Part shown: in pieces, positions 1 through 10,900 of the stretch | Position numbering within the stretch: the stretch's first letter is position 1 | Layout of the letters: each line of letters opens with the position of its first letter | Notes under the pieces: generated by a model | Database searches by the model: none | Told to the model about the DNA's origin: nothing | The model's input: only the letters and a program-made list of their open reading frames with translations | NCBI RefSeq assembly: GCF_040436345.1 | Contig: NC_133220.1 | Location: 5,785,936-5,849,935 of the forward strand | DNA: 64,000 bases | Origin: Pagrus major | Taxonomy: Eukaryota > Chordata > Actinopteri > Spariformes > Sparidae | Direction: 5' to 3' | Made by a program: the position numbers and the translations under genes

Positions 1-1594
1 TGTGACCGGCGGACGAGCCAGTGTGCTTCAGACAAAGTGATCGTCAGATGGTTCGAACAGCATCTGAAACCTCCGCCACCTTTCCAGTGTCAGAACTGGA
101 GAAACTGTGTCTGACAATTGCACATCTGACAAGCACAATCACAGCACACAGCGAGTGGCCAGAAGTGAGACAGTACACTGGATTAGAGCTCCTCTTTCAG
201 ACTCACTCACACAGCTATTACCGTAATTTACTGTTACAAAACCCTGAACGCCTCTGAGGAGAGACTGTCTGAAAGCCCTTTGAGAGCGACTTAGGAACAG
301 GTAAATTGGCTTTAGACGTGGTTAGATGACACTTTGTATGAGCTAGTTTGTTTCAAGCACACTAGAGTTACATTTATTTTCATTTTTTAAGTCCACAACA
401 ATCTGACAAATGCAAAGCCTGACACTGCGCCTTCTTCTGAACGTGTTAAAGCTAATGTGTTAACGAACAATCGTCAGCAGACACAGAGCGACAGCAGCAT
501 GACTTTGAGGCCACGTTTCTGTCCCACCTGTTGAATATAAACCGAATATTCATTCTCTTTTTGCTCTGGCTTGGTCTCCACCAATGGCGTGAAAAAATAT
601 GGTGCTCTTGAGTTGTTAGATGCTCTACATGTGACTTGCAGAGCTGCAGAGCTGATGACTGTCTGTCGTTTCATCGCTGTGAGCAGCCCTTCTCACAGTA
701 TACAGTCATTAGATCTGTTGTCGATACAAAAAATATATATAAGTGATGCTTTAATTAAACTTTATTTCCCGTTCAGTATTCAGAAGAAGAACTGTGTGTC
801 CACATCTTGAAGAAACTCACCTCCTGCAGCTCCACTGTCACGTTGCCTCATTGGAGTCTCTGTGGAGCTTCAGCGTACATCGCTGTGACATCACAGATGA
901 GGGGGTGGAACAGGATCTTCTTCATTTAACGACTGCGGATTGAGGACAGCGTTCACCAGTACAAACTGAGCTGCCCCCGAGGCGAAGGAAGAGCAGATTT
1001 CTGAACACACATCTGCAATCGTAGCGTAAGATGGCAAAAACACACACACAATCACATTCCCGCACACTGGAGTTGGCCTTGAAGGTACTGACTCAGGTTT
1101 TTACACACATATAAAGCCCTTCAAGCTGCAATTTAACACGGGTTGAGTGCAGAGTCGGTGTCAAGAACTCAGCTTCATTATAATACGTCATCGAGTGCTT
1201 TTTAATGAACGAGAACTTTTTGAAATTGAGTTCAAATAGCAGACTGACAAAAAGATCCTCCTCCCATGGCCCGCTTACTCAGGGTCATCAAGAGCTCGGG
1301 CTTTATTACATCAACATGAACGCAGCGAGAACTTAAATACACATGGTTAATGGAAATAAGATAACCTTTTTCTTTTCTTTTCATTTATTTCTTTGCTTTG
1401 TTCATTTAAATGATGTTATTGACTCTCTGTTGTTTGTTGTCATCAGCCTGTCTTCACAATTAACTTCACAGTTTCTTTTCCAGAGACAGTTTCCAGTTTA
1501 CTTGACCGTGGCCACATCCCAGTGTTTTTTTTAACCGTGCTTTTTTTAACCCTCTTATGGCCGGTCCACCATTTTTATCCAGACTCAAACATCT

Positions 1595-1925
1595 CAACAA
1601 CTGCACGGATATCTTATTTGTTCCCCGGCGTTGCATCGTCAACGCAATCCCCAGAATAAATGTTGGCAGTGTAGGTTTCTGCAAAGTTGCAATGTTGAAG
1701 CTTTACATTTCTTTATGGTACAACTTTACATCTCTTTAGGTCATGTTTTGGCTTTAAATGCCTGGTATTGTCCCAACATCTCATCAAAAATATCAGGTTT
1801 TGTTACGACAAACGTGGCTGGAAATTGTCTCAACAGTGGTCCGTCTCATCCGGGTGTAACACCACCGCCATCCCCTCCATGTCCCGACATGAAATCAGCC
1901 CATATACATGGAAATTGATAGTGAT
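1595..1925 (+). repeat. Dispersed repeat family X, partial copy
   Basis: This segment shares ordered blocks with the copies near 34.2, 37.3, 40.1 and 58.7 kb: an AATCCCCAGAATAAATGTTG start, a TTACATTTCTTTA block, AACGTGGCTGGAAATTG, and CCGCCATCCCCTCCA followed by GACATGAAATCAG. It looks like an internally deleted copy of a non-autonomous element. Confidence 0.55.
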
Positions 1926-2569
1926 ATGACGTTTGCAGGTTTGCAGAAACAAAAATAATGGCAACTGGCAACTGGGCTGGCATCCTCATTACTTCAGGTG
2001 TTGACCTCAGTGTCTCCACAACTATTGGATGGATTGCCATACACTCACATTTATGTCCCCTCTTCAGGATGATTTTTTAATAAACTGGAGACCCCTTAAG
2101 ATTACATTTTAATGATTACATGTTTTATGCAACATGTAAACCAGCACTGGACATTAAAAACTTTCACTTTAGTCCATGGCCACAACATTTTCTCCAGTAG
2201 GATTCAACTTGGAACATGCAGCAGGACGCGACAGCTCTCCACTGAAACTCTGACTCAGCAGCTCAGTTTCACTGCAGGTTAAACTCTCCCGGCTGTTTCC
2301 CCTTGATCAGACACATAAAAGAGAAGCACACAAATACATGAATAATTAAATAAGTAGTTAAATATAAAATTAAGACATTTAAAGTATATCAGATATAATT
2401 AGTATGTCAGAATTCTGCTTTATACATATGATTAAACCAGATGATATGAGTAGAGGACATTACAGGCTGATATCCAGCTCAGAATTAAGAGGCAAATTAT
2501 CCAGTTTATTGACTGGGAAAGAATTTTGTACAGTAATGGTCCCCAGATAATGAGGTGATTTTCACTGTA

Positions 2570-2582
2570 CCACACACACACA

Positions 2583-2616
<34 letters not shown>
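2570..2616. repeat. (CA)n microsatellite
   Basis: A CA run with one CAAA interruption. Shorter CA-rich stretches follow near 2790-2900. Confidence 0.95.
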
Positions 2617-2617
<1 letters not shown>

Positions 2618-3434
2618 CTGCACAACACTATTGTCAGAAACCTGTGGGTTGTTCGGTGGAGGACTCTGACCTCTTGTGGCTCTTCAGTAGAGGTGCAGCG
2701 CAAATTGTCCCTCTGCATTGTCCAATGTGCTGTGACTGAAGTCACTGATCCATGGGCTACCTGCACTACAACCTGCTGACTTCATCAAATTAACACACAC
2801 ATACACATACACACACCTCCTCTTTACTGCAGTGTTCATTCTAAACACATTATTTCACACTCACACAGTCTCTCCCTCCATCTCTGACACACACACACAC
2901 ACTTTCAGATGATGACACACAAAGGACAGATTAAAAGGAAAACGTGCATCTTGTACAGCCAAGCACAGCTGGGCACATCTTGCTCAGTAATAAGATAAGA
3001 AAAAGAACATTTCATGTCGTCGATACAACATGTAACTACAGCAAGAAAAAGGACCTGCTGACACAATGACACAAACACAGTACAACAAATAAGGGGAAAT
3101 AAGCAGAGTGCTGTGCTTTTGATGACAAATGTGCAGGTCAGCACAAGTTTTGATGTTTACAGAGCTACAGCAGAGATGCACCGCTGGCAAAAAAAAAAAA
3201 ATACACAACAAAGGAAAAGTTCTTATTTTTTCCATTCAAACTTTTCCTGCATGGAGCGTGCCACGCTGGAGGATTGTTCCTGTTCACAACAGCTGCAGCG
3301 CTGTGATAAGCTGGACACTGAACGAGAAGGTGCCTCTTAATATAAAATGGATGGTATCTGATACATGTCTATGACAAGAGGGGCCGATATCCTGTCGCTG
3401 ATCAATGTGTAAGCCTATGTACACATTATTAAGC

Positions 3435-3845
3435 TAAGATAAGATACTTTATTGATCCCAAAGGAAATTCTTGTGCCAGAAATTGCTCCAAAGATTCACA
3501 ATACGAGTACAACCGGTGTGTTCCCTGGGTCAGGGTCACAAATTAAATATTAGTGAAATATACAAAATATAAAGTGTTTAGAAATAAACGCAAAAAAACA
3601 GTGCCTAATAGAATAACAATAGAAGTAAGATAAGTACAAAAGTCAACTAAAAATGAATTAAAATGGGAAAAGTAGCATTGGCAATGACAGTATGGACTCG
3701 GAGGAGGATTTCCATATTTTCTGAGGAAAATGAGAAGCTTGTCTAATTGATATTGTTCCATGTAGGAAGGAAGGAGAGCAGTGTGGACTCTTTGGCAAGG
3801 GCTGGGTTGAAAAAAATTTAAAAAAAATAAAAAGTGTACCAGCTG
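3435..3845 (-). mobile_element. LINE/SINE 3' end fragment with ACTTTATTGATCCC signature
   Basis: AAGATACTTTATTGATCCCA followed by a GGAAATT-type stretch is, read on the minus strand, the AATTTCC..GGGATCAATAAAGTATCTT tail common at the 3' ends of fish non-LTR elements. The adjoining A-rich, non-coding 350 bp (to about 3845) probably belongs to it. No coding part is visible. The class is inferred from the tail. Confidence 0.45.
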
Positions 3846-4344
3846 CATTTATTGTGAAAGAGTTCCAAACCCTGGCAAAGATTAAAAATGTTTTATTGAC
3901 TCAGTTTTATGTAGATCTAAAACTATATTGCTGTAAGGGAATTATTACTGTCACTGTTTAAGTTTTAAGAGGCACATCGACTAAGTACATTTCCTACTAT
4001 AACTATGTGGTGCAGCAGTGCATTTTCTCCACTCAGAGGACACCAGAGAGATGTCAGCCAGCAAAGGGGCATCCAGGAGGGCAGATCTGCTGCTTTCTTT
4101 CCAAACACAGATGATATTTGTGTGGTGAGAAGGCACTGCTTAACTTCTGCTGCAAAACAATTATGTAGCAGTTTTTTATTGTTTTATGAGAGGACGTCAT
4201 TTGCTCTGTGCTGATCTGGGGTGGGGATGTTTTACCTGAGCTGTACTTGAATGTTCCTCCTGAATGAAGGAGGGGCATGAGTCTGATCTGGCTCATCTAT
4301 TTCTATGGACAGCAGAGAAAAAAGGGGGGGGAGGCTTCTCTATG

Positions 4345-4380
4345 TGACGTGAGTCTATGAAGGGCAGTTCCACACGTGAC
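4345..4380 (+). promoter_or_regulatory. CRE-like and CLEAR/E-box-like sites upstream of ggh
   Basis: TGACGTGA lies at 4345-4352 and CACGTGAC at 4373-4380, about 220 bases before the ATG. CACGTGAC is the core of the CLEAR element (consensus GTCACGTGAC) bound by TFEB/TFE3 at many lysosomal genes, and GGH is a lysosomal enzyme. Function is inferred only; an 8-bp match can arise by chance. Confidence 0.35.
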
Positions 4381-4598
4381 TGACTTGATACTCCTGGAGG
4401 CTGGACGGAGGTGGAGATCAGAGGCGCACAGCAGGAGAGGAGAGGAGAGCTGGTCACAGAGCATCCTCACCCCAGAGAGCAGCAGCTTCACTCGGATACA
4501 TTTCTTTCTGTATTTAGTCGTTTTTAAAGACAAAAAGCATCCTCAACCTGCACACCCAGCCTGCATCTCTCGTTTTGTGTTGGCATCCTCCTGTGTGA

Positions 4599-4716
4599 AT
4601 GTCTCGGCCGGTTGCAGCAGTGCTCGCGGCGCTGACCGCCTGCCTCTGCTGCCCGCTCCAGTGCGCGGCGGCGGCGGCGGCGAGGGGCCAGCAGCTCAAC
4701 TACCGGCCGGTGATCG
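4599..4716 (+). CDS. ggh: ggh exon 1 (signal peptide)
   Basis: This exon encodes residues 1-39 plus the first base of Gly40. It holds a hydrophobic Ala/Leu/Cys-rich leader ending in a run of six alanines, then the start of the mature enzyme, LNYRPVIG. The donor is GTAAGA. A GC-rich (gcg)n stretch encodes the alanine run, so its length could vary between individuals. Confidence 0.93.
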
Positions 4717-4852
4717 GTAAGATTCAGCCTTCGTGCGCGGCTGTTTGTGTCCGTGCGGAGACAAAGCTGTGCACGTCGGATTATAACACAGTACCTCTTA
4801 TGTAATTCACATCGAGAATGTTCGAGAAAAGGTGTGTGTGCGTGCGTAAACG

Positions 4853-4902
<50 letters not shown>

Positions 4903-7900
4903 GCTTCAGGTTGTGCGTGTGCTCACTGTTGTGTTATAATTTAAATACATGTAGCCTGTGTTTATTTTATAGGACGTGTTGTTCTGGTTGTTGTCTGGAG
5001 GTGTGTCTCATGTGTGGGTGCAGTTGGACCGAAACCAGCCTTAATTACTCCTCATGTTGCACTAATAGGCAGTTAATTATGAATTAGATGTCAGTCCTCA
5101 TCCTCAAGGTTGAGTTTACACACAAAACGACCCCAAAATTATAAATAGCATTAATTTTTCCAACAGGTTGAGTTTGCTTTTTTGGGCTGATGGCATAAAT
5201 AAGAGGTAAGAGGAGACGGATGTATGGGTGGTGATGAAAGGCTGCTGGGGAGTCAGTTATTCTGTATGTGTTTTCTTTTTGTTAATTAGGGTGACATGTG
5301 AAAATGTTGCTGTCTTGCAGTAGGATATAATCAAGGACGGATATTTCATTTCGCTGTCAGCGGGGACAATACACAGAAAATTTCTCAAGAGGTGCCACCA
5401 AAAGTGTAGTTTTACTAAACATATATAAAATAAAAGCTGATAACTACCATCAAATTATACTGGATAAATTGCTTTACATACTTTACTTTGCAAATAACAC
5501 ATTATTTTCCTCATATGGTGCATCGCTGCTGCATCCCTTTTCACACTGTGTCTTGAACGCCCAGTTTTAGCTACAGAGTGAGACATCTCGCCTCTGTTCA
5601 ATCTTTTGTATTATTATCTCATTAATATTGTAAATATTGAAATTCTGAGTTTGAATTTCTTCTCCAAAACTACACACTGGCCCTTCAACTGTCAGTTTAC
5701 TCTGAAAAGAACAACACTGACAATTCCAGACAATATCACTTAAAGATATAACATGTACAATTTCTACATTAACATGTCTAAAATCAACTAGACCTTTGTT
5801 ACACATTTTGTTGAGTTATGAATTTTCATTGTACCAAATGTTCCCAACAATGTACAAACCAACAGAAACCCATCGTTTTATTCAAGGTGACTTATCATTT
5901 AGTTCCATGTTGCATCAGAGAATGAGGAAGGAAGTCAACAAACATGAGGAAACATTATGTGAATTAAAGTTTGAAACCCTCTTCCCCTCCGTGAAACTAT
6001 TCTCCTTGCCTACGGCAGAAATGACATACTCACCTGTTCTAGTCAGGATTTTTCCCGAAGATCAATGTTATACAAAAGTAATCCCACTCAGTCATCACTC
6101 GTGACTCAGTAGAAGTGTGTGGTGGTGTTTGTATCTGCAGAGACTTTCACCTTGGCCTGTCGGCTATTTTCTTATATTTTTGCTGTGTTCGGGATGTTTT
6201 CTCAGCAGCAGAGATTCTGGGGAAAGAAGGTTTGGAAGACGAGCATGGTGTGCCTTTAAGTGTCTGTGCAGGCTGTACGGTTTTAAGAAGGTAGAGGACG
6301 TTCATGCAGGGGATTGTTACTGATAAGGATTGCAGAACTATGACTTTGTTATTGAGCAAACTTGCTGCCATCATTGTGGTCGGGACTCAGACCGTATTTC
6401 CAACTGAAGCCATGACTAATCATCTGTGGTGATGAGTAAATAAGAAGGGAAGTTATATGTCACCTCAAACGTGTGTCTGCCTGCCTGTTTAACAGCGGGG
6501 TATCAAGACGTTTCCAGACTTTGCTCCATGATTAATGTTGTTTCAGAGGAGTGTATGCTGCTGTCTGACTGCTTTCTAGGAACTGAAACTACTTTTGAAT
6601 CTGTGTATTGTGTTTATGTAGGTATATAAACTTTTATATATTTATTTAAAATGTTTGTTGTTTCAATTTTATGTTATAGTTTGTGTTGAAAAATCACTTG
6701 CGTGGCTGTTTTTTGTTGGGGCAACCATAAAACACTTCTACAAGCTTAACAGGAAAAATTCAAAATGGAAATACACCAAAAAACATGTTAACAAAAGAGT
6801 TTTGTTTTGGTATCAAAGTAAAACCGGAACCAGAAATTTTAAGCCCAGCACTGCGTATTCTGCATTCCCATCTGCCACACTCTGTGCATTTCATTTCATT
6901 TTCACTTGGATTGGATGCCCTTGTTTTGCCAACTGTGGGTAAAATAAAAGGTTGTGATCATCAGGACGTTGGGTGATTGAGACATGTTGAAATGTGGGGA
7001 TGTTTTAAAAAAATGAGTATTCACCGTGGAAATGTTGTGGTGTTTTGTGACACATATGAATTGTGATGCAATATTCCTGACACCTTTCTGGAAAAAAACT
7101 AAAAGGAAGCAGACTAATAATGAGACTCACGTGTCACAAGAATGAGCAAGTCAGTACCTGCAGAGGATTTGCTGTCTTCAGGAGTGTATCAGTAGAGATA
7201 TTTTCCCTGTCAAAACACTTGACTCCTCTTCTCTGATCTTTTTGTGTTATCTGTCTTCTGTCCAGGTGTGTTGGCGCAGGAAAACCTTCCAGGAGACCAG
7301 TTTGCTCATGGTACCTCTTACATCGCTGCGTCCTATGTTAAATTCCTGGAGGAAGCCGGGGCGAGGGTCGTACCCGTCAGGTACAGTAGTCAGATTTGAC
7401 CTGTTCAGTGTGGGATTGGGACCAGTTTAACCAGTTATAGGGGGCCATGGGGGCCAGGTTTGACTCAGCATGTCAGCCTGGCGTGGCATGGATTTGCATT
7501 TCCATTAGACCAGGAACACCTGCTCGAAGGCGTGTCTTTAACTGATGACGCGCTTGTTAACCTGCTCTAATCAATATTTTCATTTAATTCAATAACAATA
7601 GATCAAATTACTATGTAGAATGTGAAAGGGCCGCTGCATGGAGCACTTTAGCATCTTTCAGCCTCCGGTTTTGGTTTTTCAGCCCACCACACACTCCGGC
7701 CACAGCAGGCGGCTGTTTTGAGAAAAATACAAAAAAGAGGCTTTTTAATATAACTCATCACTTCCCTCCCACTGATGGCCATGTTCCTCATTCCTCATTT
7801 GCTTGGGCTCTGCCACATCAGGCACCCCAACTTTGACAATTGCAACGTGCAGCTGGGTGAGGTGACAGCAAAAATCTGACGTAGAAGAGGCCATAGTGAT

Positions 7901-7925
7901 ACATACATATATATATATATATATG

Positions 7926-7999
<74 letters not shown>

Positions 8000-10900
8000 G
8001 TGTTGATCTAATGTCATTATTGCCTGTTTTGACTTTGCTGGAAACTGCAAAGCACCGAATGTCTGGACTCGTATAGCTCTTCCATCAACAGTGCTTTACA
8101 AACTTTACTGAAAACAGCTACCTGCTGTGGCTTGAAACAAGGCTATGGTAAAGAAAATGTTAAAGGCTGTTGTAATATAACTCATCAGACTTCTCCCTCT
8201 CTGACCTACTGATAGTAATATTCCTGTAATTTGCATGGGCTCTGGCCACATCAAACCATGTCAGACAGCAAACTTTAGAGGTAGAGAAAGAACATAGTAA
8301 TACATAATCAGTATTGGCCTCATTTCACTTTTTTAGTTCGTTTCAACTTTGCTGGAAATGTCAAAGTGGTAAATGGCTGTGTTTATTGCTTCATAGCACT
8401 TTTATCCAAGGAGCTTTCAATTTGCCTCTCGTTCAGTCATTCACACACACGGACAGCAGCCAGCAACCACACACGGAACTGGTTTGACCGGGGATTAGGG
8501 TACAGTGTCGTACCCAAGTACACACTGACATTCAGACAGCAGAACCCGAACAATAAATCCAATGATTAGGGGACGATCCCTAATCTGATCTGTCCATAAC
8601 ACACTCTACCTTCTGAACAAAGTTTGCATATTTTAGGGAAATCAATGCAACTCATTTTAAAAATGTATATCTAAAGCCATGAGTGTGTGCTTTCAGAAAT
8701 ATTAACTAGCACCATCAGTTATCATTATGTTGTACTATTTTCAATGGAATTATATTTGGGGGAAATTCATCTATTAAAGAACTGAGAGTCTAATTTCCTA
8801 CAGTCACACAGTGTCATATTCTAACCCCCATCTGACTGAACATCAGTTTAAGTCATGGTGCTGGATGTGGTTTCATGTGGGCGGAGCCTGTGCAAATGAG
8901 ATGGTCGTCGCTGTATCAGAAGTTCACTGAACTACTGAGACACGTATGTTGAGGTATATCACAAAGCCTTTAATATACGTTATATCTTAAACCTTGTAGT
9001 TTATTATTTATATGGTTGTTTTCAATTAAAAAATAAATATATTTTCCTATCTTCCCACCCTTTATAATAATGGTTACTGATAGGAAATGCCCACGGACTC
9101 AATAATATCCTCATTCATTGGTTGCCGTGGGTGCGTATACATCTATACAGCTGTTTCACCCAGACTGCAGAGTATTTGATTGACTTGGCAAGTAAATGGC
9201 GATTAACTTTTTTATATCGTTGTGTGTCCTTTTTCTTCGACAGAATCAATTGCACAGAAGAAGAATATGCTAAGATATTCTCCACAATAAACGGGTGAGT
9301 TGACTCAGTGGCAGAGTTTGTCTATTCTGTTGGGCTCTAGCAGTCTTCTGCTGCCAGTGACTAATAATTACACAAAACAAGTTTCAGCTTGGCTCTCGCT
9401 TTCCATAACCTTTTCCATAATCTTTAAATGTGACTCATTCAGGCTAACATGTTGTTATTATTTCTAAAATGATCCTGTTTTTGGACTTTATCTTGGATTG
9501 CAGTATGCTTTTATTTTGAAATAACGTCAAAATGAGTCTCATTTTATGCGTGTTCCTGCCTCGTTATTGGTGTCATTTCATTTTGCGTTGTGCTCCACAA
9601 TGTTTCCACATTTTCAGCCCTGTTATACGTTAGATATTGCCATCATAAGTCATGTTCAGACACATGTAAAAGCTATGAAAAGTGATATCCATACACAGTA
9701 TGTAACATTTCCCATCAGTGTTTCCCAGCATGTAGCAGAAATGTCTGACATGAAACGTGTCTCCTCAGGTTGTTGCTGCCTGGAGGTAATGTAGATATCC
9801 AGACATCACAGTTCAGTCGCGCCGCCAGGATCTTATACAACTTGGCTCTTAAGGTAAGACATTTGACAGCTGGGTGCTGAGATGAAGTTACATCTCAGGA
9901 TGAAACAGAAATAAATTATTCGGTCATTTTTAGTGTTATAACCCAAGTAGCTTAAGCTAAAGCCACACTCATGAACCCATATGTACATATAAGCCTCAGT
10001 TCTGGGCTACTTGGTTGGGGATGTGTGCAGCTGTATGAAAGTAAAGCTTGTGGGTCAAATGTAGCATTCTGCATAGAAAGTCCTCAAAGAAACAATAGAT
10101 AAAACTGCAATAAAAATGGCATTACACATTCTTTGCTGTTACCGTCTCATTCCTCACTCTCTTATCCTCTGCAGGCCAACGATGCTGGGGACTACTTCCC
10201 CATCTGGGGAACTTGCCAGGGCTTCCAGCAGCTGACTGTTCTCACAGCCAACAAGAACTTGCTCACCCTCACCAACACCAAGGCCGTGGCTCTGCCGCTC
10301 ACTTTCACAGCAGGTATTCTTTTCTGACCCGGTCCTCTGCCCGGTTCTGTTGTTCTGTTTCTGCTTCTTATACGGGTTACTTTTTTACTGTTAAGGTTGT
10401 GATCCCCATCTTCCTCACAGCAACATCAGTCATGGTGCTAAATGTCATGTGATTCGGTCACCACCCAAGTAAATTTGATTTACCTAACCAAATTTCAGAA
10501 CCTTTAGTTTAAACTGCGCCTGTGGAGAAGATAATTGTGTGTTTATCAGCTGCTTTTCTCTTGACAACAGGAAGAATCATCCCTTTTACAGAACTCCTAG
10601 TAGAAAAGTACCGTTTTTAAAAAAAAAAACAAAAAAAAAACAAAAACAAAAAAAAAAACAAGATGTTGCCTCACAGCAACATCAGTCATGGTGCTAAATG
10701 TTGATTTCCGAATTCTTTAAGCATCTTTATGATTAAACTTTAAAGTTAAGTTTGGATTTCTTTGTGTAGAGCTCCAGATAGTTATCTACTTGGAAACTAT
10801 AATCCTTCCAACCACTAAGCCTTGTCAAACTGTGTTTGCGATATGATTCTTACCACCATTGCTCATGGTGTCCTGTGGGACGTATGGGTGGATCCCGTGA

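Larger units (their letters stand above)
1..4344. other. Upstream flank of ggh, no gene recognised
   Basis: No exon was recognised. The flank holds repeat-like sequence at 1-900 that I could not name, a copy of dispersed family X at 1595-1925, CA microsatellites, and a LINE-type 3' end at 3435-3845. Confidence 0.6.

Noticed and set aside
2432..2779. Cys/Val and Thr/His repeat peptides
   Set aside because: Translations of a (CA)n/(TG)n microsatellite, as are similar frames at 41737-42137, 51927-52441, 55408-55683 and 59858-60142.
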